Origin: Pseudomonas viridiflava
Lineage (GTDB): Bacteria > Pseudomonadota > Gammaproteobacteria > Pseudomonadales > Pseudomonadaceae
Length of the DNA: 64,000 nucleotides
Direction of reading: 5' to 3'
Assembly (NCBI RefSeq): GCF_900589395.1
Contig: NZ_UUIS01000066.1
Coordinates: 1-64,000 of the forward strand
In this document: in pieces, positions 42,938-49,312 of the stretch
How positions within the stretch are numbered: position 1 is the first letter of the stretch
Layout of the letters: every line of letters begins with the position of its first letter
The notes under the pieces: generated by a model
Databases searched by the model: none
The model's input: the letters and a program-made list of their open reading frames with translations, nothing else
Told to the model about the DNA's origin: nothing
Position numbers and translations under genes: made by a program

Positions 42938-43093
42938 GTGGTAGGATTCAGCGAAGCTTTATCTACGAGAAATACACGATGTAGATTTTCAAAACGCAGA
43001 AACCAAAAAGCCCCGCTTGCCGGCGGGGCTTTCTGGAAAATCTTGAACAGGCCCTTCGTCGGGATAACACCTGTTCAACACACATCAATGTGA
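42938..43093 (+). CDS. Possible 51-residue SOS-controlled small ORF upstream of replicon 1
   Basis: GTG 42938 is preceded by AGAGGAA at a 7-base gap and by a LexA box 28 bp upstream. The 51-residue product starts MVGFSEALSTRN, is basic and has no recognised domain. The frame runs through the hairpin that I read as the antisense-RNA terminator and through the antisense stem-loop. Its coding may therefore be accidental. The corresponding frame before replicon 2 (ATGGTGGTAGGGTTCACG, 45822) stops after about ten codons. Confidence 0.3.
   Translation: MVGFSEALSTRNTRCRFSKRRNQKAPLAGGAFWKILNRPFVGITPVQHTSM
43004..43091 (-). ncRNA. Predicted CopA-like antisense RNA of replicon 1
   Basis: On the minus strand a promoter (TTGCAA at 43126-43121, 17-bp spacer, CATAAT at 43103-43098) would start an RNA near 43091. 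The RNA contains a stem of TTGAACAGG (43043-43051) paired with CCTGTTCAA (43070-43078), enclosing an 18-base loop. It ends at a GC-rich terminator (43007-43032) followed by TTTTT on this strand. The length of about 88 nt and the complementarity to the leader mRNA of repA match antisense copy-number control in IncFII/IncI replicons. This is predicted from sequence only. Confidence 0.7.
43007..43032. terminator. Hairpin terminating the antisense RNA of replicon 1
   Basis: AAAGCCCCGC (43007-43016) pairs with GCGGGGCTTT (43023-43032). On the minus strand the stem is followed by TTTTTGG, a proper rho-independent terminator. On the plus strand it has only TTTC, so readthrough into the repA leader is possible. 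Confidence 0.7.
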
Positions 43094-43097
43094 GCTG

Positions 43098-43126
43098 ATT
43101 ATGGCGTTCACTGTGGTCTCTTGCAA
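43098..43126 (-). promoter_or_regulatory. Promoter of antisense RNA, replicon 1
   Basis: The minus strand reads TTGCAA (43126-43121), 17 bp, CATAAT (43103-43098). The -10 element overlaps the ATG of the leader ORF on the opposite strand. Both hexamers and the spacer length are kept in replicon 2. Confidence 0.6.
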
Positions 43127-43253
43127 GCCGCAAAATGTGAAGCCGGTTAGCTCACCGCAGATACGCGGACTAATGGAAATGATTTCCTCAACCCCCTTTG
43201 CTTCATGCAAGGCTGAATTCGGTGGCCACCTTGGTCAGGATGTCCAGCCATGA
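43101..43253 (+). CDS. Replication leader peptide ORF, copy 1, coupled to repA1
   Basis: The ORF of 50 codons starts MAFTVVSCKPQNV and ends at TGA 43251-43253, overlapping the repA1 ATG (ATGA). In IncFII and IncI/B replicons a leader peptide (Tap, RepY) must be translated to allow coupled translation of the Rep gene, and antisense RNA blocks this. The second copy encodes a nearly identical peptide. About half of the base differences between copies are silent, which supports real coding. No ideal Shine-Dalgarno sequence precedes the ATG (GAGCTGATT). Confidence 0.65.
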   Translation: MAFTVVSCKPQNVKPVSSPQIRGLMEMISSTPFASCKAEFGGHLGQDVQP

Positions 43254-44092
43254 GCCGGCTCAAAGCCGTACGGCTCGCCCCCTCTGATCCTCATTCGGCC
43301 TTGCGCCGATCGGCACGGGCTCTGCCCGATCAATATGCCGCACCCCGTTACCTCACTGAGCAACAGCTCAAAAACCCCCTGATTCGCAAAGCCCATGACC
43401 GGCTTGGCCATATGGTCGAGAACCGTGGCCAGTACCTGCGCCGCCTGGACCGGGTGCATGGTGACCGGCGTACGCGTCGGGAAAAATTCGAAGCCCTGCA
43501 GCAGGTAGCCGAGCAGTTGCTGGTTCGCCTGGACCTGGCCACCAGTGTGCTGGGCTATATCGACCCGGCCAACGGGCGCTATGTGCTCAATACCCAGTGC
43601 AATATCGCGAAGGATGCTGGTCTTTCTGCGCCGGCATTGTGCCGGCTGTTCAAGACTATGGATGCCGTCGGCTACGTGTACCGGCGCATCGAGCGTGTGC
43701 GCCTGGACGAGAAGGACGATAACGGCCTGCACCTGGTACGCACACGCGTGTTAATCCGGTTTACCAAACTGTTCTGGAACGATCTGGGTCTGGGCTACGT
43801 CTTCGAGCGCGTGCAGAAAGCGGCCAAGAAACGCCGCGACGTGGAGCTGCGCGAGATTGGGCAGGCGCGTCTGGGCGAAATGGAGCGGCACTCAAAAGAG
43901 CAGCTGCGCCGTGACGTTTCCAGGCAACGCTGGCAGGCCAAGGAAACGCGTGCGACAGCGCCAGTGGCCAAGGCTGCAGGCCGGCCAGCTGTGACCAGAC
44001 CACAGCCCGCAGCTTCCAGGACCAAGACTGGCGCCGAGGTCTCCAGCTCGCTGGATGCGTTGCTGGCCAAGGTCGCGCAAAAAACCAAGTAA
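43250..44092 (+). CDS. repA: Replication initiator RepA, copy 1 (IncFII RepA-like)
   Basis: This encodes 280 residues. The central part (about 80-175) resembles the IncFII RepA family: VRLDLATSVLGYIDPANGRY, then NIAKDAGLSAPALCRLFKTM with a winged-helix look, and LVRTRVLIRFTKLFWNDLGL. The C-terminal third is basic, helical and Ala/Lys-rich (AKKRRDVELREIGQARLGEM). The start overlaps the leader ORF stop, so expression should be by translational coupling. Copy 2 differs at residue 153 (Asp here, Asn there) and by one silent change (C43276). The family call is from remembered similarity. Confidence 0.85.
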   Translation: MSRLKAVRLAPSDPHSALRRSARALPDQYAAPRYLTEQQLKNPLIRKAHDRLGHMVENRGQYLRRLDRVHGDRRTRREKFEALQQVAEQLLVRLDLATSVLGYIDPANGRYVLNTQCNIAKDAGLSAPALCRLFKTMDAVGYVYRRIERVRLDEKDDNGLHLVRTRVLIRFTKLFWNDLGLGYVFERVQKAAKKRRDVELREIGQARLGEMERHSKEQLRRDVSRQRWQAKETRATAPVAKAAGRPAVTRPQPAASRTKTGAEVSSSLDALLAKVAQKTK

Positions 44093-44713
44093 TCCCGTTG
44101 TAGGGGATTTTTAATTGCATCCGCTCACGCGGAGGCCTGCGATCGCCTGCGATTTGACCGTTTTTCCCTGCGTGCCGACGTTGATCGAGCAAGGACATAT
44201 CGACGGCTGCTTTTTGCCTGAAAATACTTCAAAAACGCGTCGTCGACAGCGGTCGATTCAAATGATCTCAAATAAATGAAATTTTATACCCGAGTCAGTA
44301 TTCCCCTTCGGGTAAAAACAAGGACTTACGAGGTGTAGAACCCCTCATAGAGCATAAATGCTCGCGCACTTCGTACCTTCGGTACGGCGCGAAAAGTGTG
44401 ATCTGAGAAAAGGTGCACAACCCCGTCTGGCGGGCCAGGGCGATGAAACTGCCCCGGCCTGGCTTCGCCACCCTAGCGGGCGCCGACCCGGATAAATCGC
44501 CCCCAGGCGGCTAAGCCACCTGCCGGCTCAACCGGGCGCGCGTGCGCGCGGTGTTTGGAAGATGTCAGCGCCTGGTAACCCGTCTGGTGCCTTCAGTAAA
44601 GGCATGCAAGGTGAGTTGGAATTCTCTATTACTGAGGAATGATCTGCCTCTCGTAGTAAAGCGCATATAACTTATGTAAGTTATGTCACTTTCTATCAAC
44701 CTGAGGTCGCCTC
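44093..44713. other. Hairpin-rich non-coding region downstream of repA1, possible origin
   Basis: No convincing gene lies here. From 44271 the sequence matches the region after repA2 (47198 on) at about 85-90% by eye. Inverted repeats include TACCCG/CGGGTA near 44287-44313, GAGCAT/ATGCTC (44350-44363), CGTACC/GGTACG (44372-44386), a GCGCGCGTGCGCGCG palindrome near 44538 and TGCCTT/AAGGCA (44588-44604). IncFII-type origins lie downstream of repA, so this is the best place for oriV. I found no clear DnaA box. Confidence 0.5.
44669..44682. promoter_or_regulatory. Palindrome AACTTATGTAAGTT before the small parA, candidate operator/centromere
   Basis: This is a perfect 14-bp inverted repeat 31 bp before the parA ATG. 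A matching palindrome (AACTTACATAAGTT, 45734-45747) lies just after the partner gene. Sites on both sides of a ParA/ribbon-helix-helix pair fit binding of the RHH protein. Confidence 0.55.
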
Positions 44714-45364
44714 ATGATTTTGCTTTTAGGTGGCGAGAAGGGCGGCAGCGGCAAAAGCTGCCTGGCCCAAAACCTTGCCGTATGGCTACAGGCTCGTGGC
44801 GGGGATGTGCTGCTTTTAGATGCAGATCCTCAGGGTACGACGGCAGATTGGGCAGCTGAGCGATCTGCCCAGCCAAATTTACCATCCATTCCGGTGGTGC
44901 AAGCTCATGGCAATATTCGAGAGACGCTTGCAGATCTGCGCGGTAGGTACAGGCAAATTGTTATTGATGCCGGCGGCTCTGATTCTGAGGCTCTAAGATC
45001 GGCGATGACTGTGGCAACACACATGCTGATCCCCTTTCGACCTAAAAGGCGTGATCTCAAGACTCTACCAAAAGTCGATAACCTCACTCGGCTAGCCACA
45101 GCTGTGAATCCATTGTTGACGGTTCGCAGTGTCATCACGCAATGCCCAGCTCTGCCAAGTCAAGGTCAACGAATTCTCGATGCTAAAGAAGCTTGCCGCT
45201 CTTATGGCATACAGCCACTGGATGCCGTAACCACTGCGCGAAATGTTTACGACGACGCAGACGAGAATGGTTGTTCAGTTCTGGAAAGCGGGAATGACCT
45301 ACGTGCCAAAGAAGAAATCGAGACGCTGGCCAACGAGCTTTGGGGGAGCAGATCATGGCTCTGA
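44714..45364 (+). CDS. parA: Small ParA-type partition ATPase
   Basis: This encodes 216 residues of the short (type Ib-like) ParA class without an N-terminal HTH. It has a deviant Walker A KGGSGKSC (about 9-16), LLLDADPQGTTADW and VIDAGGSDSEAL for the Walker A' and B regions. It lies between the two replicon copies and overlaps by 10 bp a ribbon-helix-helix partner gene. The product should distribute plasmid copies. Its composition is somewhat AT-richer than the tra region. Confidence 0.9.
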   Translation: MILLLGGEKGGSGKSCLAQNLAVWLQARGGDVLLLDADPQGTTADWAAERSAQPNLPSIPVVQAHGNIRETLADLRGRYRQIVIDAGGSDSEALRSAMTVATHMLIPFRPKRRDLKTLPKVDNLTRLATAVNPLLTVRSVITQCPALPSQGQRILDAKEACRSYGIQPLDAVTTARNVYDDADENGCSVLESGNDLRAKEEIETLANELWGSRSWL

Positions 45365-45726
45365 AGAGTTTGATACGTAAACCGGAAGAAGACACACCAT
45401 CCTTCGAGCAGAACGATGAAGCGGCCTTGGCTTTTATTGCCGGTGCTCCAGTCCATGCTGCGCCAAAAGAAAAACGAAAGCGCAAAAAAGCTCCTAAATT
45501 TGTGCGAACGACTTTTTCTCTAACCAAGGACCTCAATCTCCGGATAGACAGAATCTCCATGATGCCGAGAGATTTCAAAGCATCCCGTTCAGATGTCATT
45601 CGGGCAGCTGTTATGGCCCTCGGGCACCTCAGCAAAGCAGAGATTGTGGCGCTTTTGGAGGTGGCATCTAAAGCTGAGCCCCTTACTGATGTAGAGCAGG
45701 AAAACGAAGATTCTTCGGTTACTTAA
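45355..45726 (+). CDS. Ribbon-helix-helix partition partner protein
   Basis: This encodes 123 residues from ATG 45355, with GGGGGAG upstream inside parA. A basic segment KEKRKRKKAPKF (about 48-59) precedes the RHH-like stretch FVRTTFSLTKDLNLRIDRIS and a helix SRSDVIRAAVMAL. An acidic tail ends the protein. It is the likely centromere-binding partner of the small ParA. Palindromes before parA and after this gene are candidate sites. Confidence 0.8.
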   Translation: MALKSLIRKPEEDTPSFEQNDEAALAFIAGAPVHAAPKEKRKRKKAPKFVRTTFSLTKDLNLRIDRISMMPRDFKASRSDVIRAAVMALGHLSKAEIVALLEVASKAEPLTDVEQENEDSSVT

Positions 45727-45747
45727 GTTATGCAACTTACATAAGTT
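45725..45747. promoter_or_regulatory. Overlapping AAGTT/AACTT palindromes after the partition pair
   Basis: AAGTTATGCAACTT (45725-45738) and AACTTACATAAGTT (45734-45747) overlap, giving alternating half-sites that start within the stop codon of the RHH gene. The second matches the palindrome before parA. This is a candidate centromere or operator for the RHH protein. Confidence 0.5.
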
Positions 45748-45930
45748 ACGCAATATTTTTTGATGAAGCCCTGTAAAAACGGGGCTTCAGCGCTAATCTT
45801 AAGATTTGCAGGAAAAATATTATGGTGGTAGGGTTCACGCACTTTGCCTTCTGAGCTTCTGCTCATGAGGCGCAGTTAACAGAAAAATCAGAGAAGGAAA
45901 GACCTACAGGGTTACCAAGAATGCAGAAAC

Positions 45931-46019
45931 CAGAAAGCCCCGCTTGCCGGCGGGGCTTTCTGGAAAATCTTGAACAGGCCGTTTAGCGAGGCGGAAACCT
46001 GTTCAACACACATCAATGT
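45931..46019 (-). ncRNA. Predicted CopA-like antisense RNA of replicon 2
   Basis: The promoter on the minus strand is TTGCAA (46054-46049), 17 bp, CATAAT (46031-46026), with a predicted start near 46019. The stem TTGAACAGG (45970-45978)/CCTGTTCAA (45998-46006) is identical to replicon 1. Its loop (19 bases, plus strand CCGTTTAGCGAGGCGGAAA) is unrelated to the replicon 1 loop. The terminator hairpin is 45933-45960. The RNA is therefore expected to pair with its own leader and not with the other. Confidence 0.7.
45933..45960. terminator. Hairpin terminating the antisense RNA of replicon 2
   Basis: GAAAGCCCCGC (45933-45943) pairs with GCGGGGCTTTC (45950-45960). The T tract on the minus strand is TTTCTG, weaker than in copy 1. 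Confidence 0.6.
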
Positions 46020-46025
46020 GAGCTG

Positions 46026-46054
46026 ATTATGGCGTTCACTGTGGCTTCTTGCAA
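46026..46054 (-). promoter_or_regulatory. Promoter of antisense RNA, replicon 2
   Basis: The minus strand reads TTGCAA, 17 bp, CATAAT, the same hexamers and spacing as copy 1. The spacer differs at two bases. Confidence 0.6.
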
Positions 46055-46181
46055 GCCGCAAAATTTGAAGCCGGTCAGTTCACCGCAGATACGCGGATCA
46101 ATGGAAATGATTTCCTCTACCCCCTTTGCTTCATGCAAGGCTGAATTCGGTGGCCACCTTGGCCAGGATGTCCAGCCATGA
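46029..46181 (+). CDS. Replication leader peptide ORF, copy 2, coupled to repA2
   Basis: The ORF of 50 codons starts MAFTVASCKPQNL and its TGA overlaps the repA2 ATG. Compared with copy 1 there are three residue changes (V/A, V/L, L/S). Several silent changes also occur (GTT AGC to GTC AGT, TCA to TCT, GGT to GGC). The pattern argues that the peptide, or at least its reading frame, is kept by selection. Confidence 0.65.
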   Translation: MAFTVASCKPQNLKPVSSPQIRGSMEMISSTPFASCKAEFGGHLGQDVQP

Positions 46182-47020
46182 GCCGGCTCAAAGCCGTACG
46201 GCTTGCCCCCTCTGATCCTCATTCGGCCTTGCGCCGATCGGCACGGGCTCTGCCCGATCAATATGCCGCACCCCGTTACCTCACTGAGCAACAGCTCAAA
46301 AACCCCCTGATTCGCAAAGCCCATGACCGGCTTGGCCATATGGTCGAGAACCGTGGCCAGTACCTGCGCCGCCTGGACCGGGTGCATGGTGACCGGCGTA
46401 CGCGTCGGGAAAAATTCGAAGCCCTGCAGCAGGTAGCCGAGCAGTTGCTGGTTCGCCTGGACCTGGCCACCAGTGTGCTGGGCTATATCGACCCGGCCAA
46501 CGGGCGCTATGTGCTCAATACCCAGTGCAATATCGCGAAGGATGCTGGTCTTTCTGCGCCGGCATTGTGCCGGCTGTTCAAGACTATGGATGCCGTCGGC
46601 TACGTGTACCGGCGCATCGAGCGTGTGCGCCTGAACGAGAAGGACGATAACGGCCTGCACCTGGTACGCACACGCGTGTTAATCCGGTTTACCAAACTGT
46701 TCTGGAACGATCTGGGTCTGGGCTACGTCTTCGAGCGCGTGCAGAAAGCGGCCAAGAAACGCCGCGACGTGGAGCTGCGCGAGATTGGGCAGGCGCGTCT
46801 GGGCGAAATGGAGCGGCACTCAAAAGAGCAGCTGCGCCGTGACGTTTCCAGGCAACGCTGGCAGGCCAAGGAAACGCGTGCGACAGCGCCAGTGGCCAAG
46901 GCTGCAGGCCGGCCAGCTGTGACCAGACCACAGCCCGCAGCTTCCAGGACCAAGACTGGCGCCGAGGTCTCCAGCTCGCTGGATGCGTTGCTGGCCAAGG
47001 TCGCGCAAAAAACCAAGTAA
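46178..47020 (+). CDS. repA: Replication initiator RepA, copy 2 (IncFII RepA-like)
   Basis: This encodes 280 residues, identical to copy 1 except Asn at residue 153. It has the same winged-helix-like centre and basic C-terminus. The start overlaps the second leader ORF. An intact second initiator with its own antisense gene implies that both replicons could be functional. Near identity of the coding parts compared with diverged flanks suggests recent gene conversion. Confidence 0.85.
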   Translation: MSRLKAVRLAPSDPHSALRRSARALPDQYAAPRYLTEQQLKNPLIRKAHDRLGHMVENRGQYLRRLDRVHGDRRTRREKFEALQQVAEQLLVRLDLATSVLGYIDPANGRYVLNTQCNIAKDAGLSAPALCRLFKTMDAVGYVYRRIERVRLNEKDDNGLHLVRTRVLIRFTKLFWNDLGLGYVFERVQKAAKKRRDVELREIGQARLGEMERHSKEQLRRDVSRQRWQAKETRATAPVAKAAGRPAVTRPQPAASRTKTGAEVSSSLDALLAKVAQKTK

Positions 47021-47640
47021 TCCCGTTGTAGGGATTTTTTAATTGCATCCGCTTACGCGGAGGCCTTCGCTCGCCTGCGATTTGACCTCTGTTTTACGAT
47101 GCCTGGCCGACGTATGTCAGAGGCGCAGCTGTGACAGATTTTGAGTCTAAATCACCGCCAAATGGCCTCGCTGGCACAGCAATGCCGTGGGATGTTGAAA
47201 TAAATGAAATTTTATACCCGCGTCAGTATTCCCCTACGGGTAAAAACAAGGACTTACGAGGTGTAAACCCCTCATGGAGCATAAATGCCCGCGCACTTCG
47301 TACCTGCGGTACGGCGCGGAAAATGGGAACTGAAGATCGCAGCAGAGCCCCGTCTAGGCGGGCCAGGGCGGTGAAGCTGCCCTGGCCTGGCTTCGCCACC
47401 CTAACGGGCGCCAAGACCCGGATAAATCGCCCCCAGGCGGCTACGCCACCTGCCGGCTCAACCGGGCGCGCGTACGCGCGGGGCTTTCAAAATATCCACG
47501 CTCAACAGGCCGCTTTTTGCCTTCGGTGAAGGCATGCATTTTGAGATGTGCATTCTGGCCGGTAGGGCTTTTAGGCACATGAAATTGCAGGGGCCAAACT
47601 GTATACATGAATAGTAATTTCGGTCCCCCCTGCATCGAGG
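47021..47640. other. Hairpin-rich non-coding region downstream of repA2, possible origin
   Basis: No supported gene lies here; a 132-codon frame at 47131-47529 runs through the repeat and has no counterpart in copy 1. From 47198 the sequence matches 44271 on. It keeps CGTACC/GGTACG (47299-47313), the perfect CGCGCGTACGCGCG palindrome near 47467-47480 and TGCCTT/AAGGCA (47518-47534). The GAGCAT hairpin of copy 1 carries one mismatch here. This is a candidate second oriV. Confidence 0.5.
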
Positions 47641-47646
47641 TTCGTC

Positions 47647-48441
47647 ATATATGCGCAACCCATCGTCCCGTGGCTCGGCGGAAAACGCCGGCTGGCTGAC
47701 CGCATCTTTTCGCTATTTCCTCAGCACAGTTGCTAAGTCGAGCCTTTTACGGGAGGTGCGGCACTGTTTTTCCTGCGCCCTGTTCCTGCCGACGTTGAAG
47801 TGCTCAACGATGAGAATGGCGACCTGGTGAATCTGTATCGCGTGGTGCAAAACTACCTGGAGGAATTCGTTCGTCAATTCAAGTGGGCCCTGAGCAGCCG
47901 CCAGGTTTTCAAGTGGTTGCAGATGACCCAGCCCGAGACGCTGACAGACATTCAGCGTGCCGCGCGTTTCTATTACCTGCAGCAGTCGGCCTTCGCAGGG
48001 CGCGTCGAGAGGCAGAGTTACGGCACGGCCAACACCACGGCACCAGGACTGAACCTGCTGCGCCTGGAAGAAACCCTCTCTGCAGCGCATTTGCGGCTGA
48101 GCGACACCTATATCGAGCACCTGGCCTGGCAGGACGTCATCAAGAAATACGACCAGGAACACACCTTGTTCTATTGCGATCCACCCTACTGGAAGACAGA
48201 TGGCTATGGCGTGCCGGTCGGCTTCGGGCAGTACGAGCAGATGGTTTTAATGCTGAAACAGCTCAAGGGCAAGGCGATAGTGGGCCTTAATGACCATCCG
48301 CAGATCCGGGAAGCGTTTGCGGGCTTTCATATGGAAAGCACCGACATCAACTACACCGTCGGCAGTGGGACCGGCTCAGACGCCACGGAAGTGCTTATTT
48401 TCAGTTGGGATTTGCAAGCCGAACCGGCCGGTCTGTTTTGA
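47647..48441 (+). pseudogene. Broken D12-class DNA adenine methyltransferase (Dam-like)
   Basis: Reading the frame from 47647, motif I PWLGGKRRLADRIFSLFP is followed by HSC, a TAA stop (47734-47736), then VEPFTGGAALFFLRP and an uninterrupted remainder with the catalytic motif YCDPPYW and QEHTLF. The stop replaces what is normally a Tyr codon before VEPF. The start is also missing: GAGG is followed six bases later by ATA (47647), and the nearby ATG (47651) is out of frame by one base. So one nonsense change and one start loss or single-base deletion inactivate it. A GTG-started 213-residue fragment (47800) would lack the SAM-binding motif. Confidence 0.8.
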
Positions 48442-48524
48442 GCGACAAACAGAAGCCGACGGGTGATGTTTCCGCAGGTCGGCTTTGAACCTAAAGTGAT
48501 CGCCCAAGTTGAAATATCGCTGTA

Positions 48525-48540
48525 CTGTATGTGCGTACAG
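48525..48540 (+). promoter_or_regulatory. LexA box before the SOS mutagenesis cassette
   Basis: CTGTATGTGCGTACAG fits CTGT-N8-ACAG, and flanking TA on both sides extends the symmetry. It lies 17 bp before the ATG of the first cassette gene. Confidence 0.8.
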
Positions 48541-48557
48541 TATGGAGATTTTTACTC

Positions 48558-48806
48558 ATGGCTAAGTCCGCTGCCAAACCTCGCGTTTTCACTTCTTATG
48601 AACTGCTGGGCATGCGCATGCAAAAAGCAATCAATGAACCTGCAGCGCAAAAGCGTAAATACGCTGTGCTCGAACGCTTGCCAACTGATCAGGCTGACGA
48701 CTGGGCTCAGATTCTGGAAGAGCTTAATGACACCGACAACGTCACAGTGGCCTACCGAGATGATGGCAGTGTCCAGGTGTTCTGGACGGTTGTGAAAGAC
48801 GACTGA
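48558..48806 (+). CDS. Small SOS-regulated gene preceding the UmuDC-like pair (rulR position)
   Basis: This encodes 82 residues from ATG 48558 (GGAGA upstream), directly behind the LexA box. The product is mostly helical with a beta ending (NVTVAYRDDGSVQVFWTVV) and no named domain that I can recognise. In Pseudomonas syringae plasmids a small gene called rulR precedes rulAB in the same position. A terminator hairpin lies between this gene and the next, so only part of the transcripts may continue. Confidence 0.65.
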   Translation: MAKSAAKPRVFTSYELLGMRMQKAINEPAAQKRKYAVLERLPTDQADDWAQILEELNDTDNVTVAYRDDGSVQVFWTVVKDD

Positions 48807-48826
48807 GCCAAGAAATAAATCATTGC

Positions 48827-48846
48827 CCGCCTCGTGCGGGTTTTTC
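48827..48846 (+). terminator. Terminator/attenuator inside the SOS cassette
   Basis: CCCGC (48827-48831), a five-base loop, GCGGG (48837-48841) and TTTTT (48842-48846). It is short but canonical, and lies between the small first gene and the UmuD-like gene. Confidence 0.6.
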
Positions 48847-48874
48847 AATTCCCAACAAAAATGAGGGCCACAGC

Positions 48875-49312
48875 ATGAGCGTTATCGTATTAGGCAAGCT
48901 GGAACACAACAAACAAAGCATCAAGGTTCCCCTGTATAGCTTCAAGGTCCCTGCGGGTTTCCCCTCGCCTGCCGCGGATCACATCGAAAAGCATCTGTCC
49001 CTAGATGAGCTGTTCAATGTGCGTGCTCCCCACATTTATCTGGCGAAGATCCAGGGTGACAGCATGCAAGGTGCCGGTATCTATGACGGTGACCTGGTCA
49101 TCGTTGATCGCAGCCAGGAAGCGCTGCATGGTGAAATCGTGATTGCCGCGCTGAACGGCGAGCCACTGTGCAAACGTCTGCACCGCCAAGGCCGGGAGAT
49201 CATTCTGCAGTCAGAGAACAAGGCCTACTCGCCGCGCTTTGTCCTCGAGCAAGACGAGCTGATGATCTGGGGTGTTGTGCGTTACAGCGTGCGCGATCAT
49301 GACCACGCCTAA
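48875..49312 (+). CDS. rulA: RulA/UmuD-like SOS mutagenesis protein
   Basis: This encodes 145 residues of the LexA/UmuD S24 peptidase fold. The cleavage site is Ala27-Gly28 (KVPAGFPSPA), the catalytic Ser63 is in GDSMQG and the Lys100 in PLCKRL. RecA-stimulated self-cleavage would give the active subunit of the error-prone polymerase. GAGGG precedes the ATG, and the gene overlaps the UmuC-like gene by 14 bp. The catalytic set is complete. The symbol follows the plasmid-borne Pseudomonas homologues. Confidence 0.92.
   Translation: MSVIVLGKLEHNKQSIKVPLYSFKVPAGFPSPAADHIEKHLSLDELFNVRAPHIYLAKIQGDSMQGAGIYDGDLVIVDRSQEALHGEIVIAALNGEPLCKRLHRQGREIILQSENKAYSPRFVLEQDELMIWGVVRYSVRDHDHA

Larger units (their letters stand above)
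42996..44610 (+). repeat. Replicon repeat, copy 1
   Basis: This 1.6-kb segment recurs at 45923-47540 in the same orientation. It includes an antisense-RNA gene, a leader ORF, repA and a downstream hairpin-rich region. The repA coding part is nearly identical between copies. The upstream 250 bp show roughly 18 differences, many clustered in one loop, and the downstream region differs more, with a largely unrelated stretch at about 44120-44270. Confidence 0.9.
45923..47540 (+). repeat. Replicon repeat, copy 2
   Basis: This is the direct repeat of 42996-44610. The coordinate offset is 2927-2930 because of small indels. It has the same order: terminator hairpin, stem-loop, leader ORF, repA and hairpin-rich tail. 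It lacks the LexA box found before copy 1. Confidence 0.9.

Noticed and set aside
46013..46660. Long minus-strand frame opposite repA2 (also opposite repA1 in shorter form)
   Set aside because: It is the antisense shadow of the leader ORF and repA; no motif or ribosome binding site.
47131..47529. 132-codon frame downstream of repA2
   Set aside because: It runs through the non-coding repeat, is not open in the matching part of copy 1 and has composition like random GC-rich DNA.
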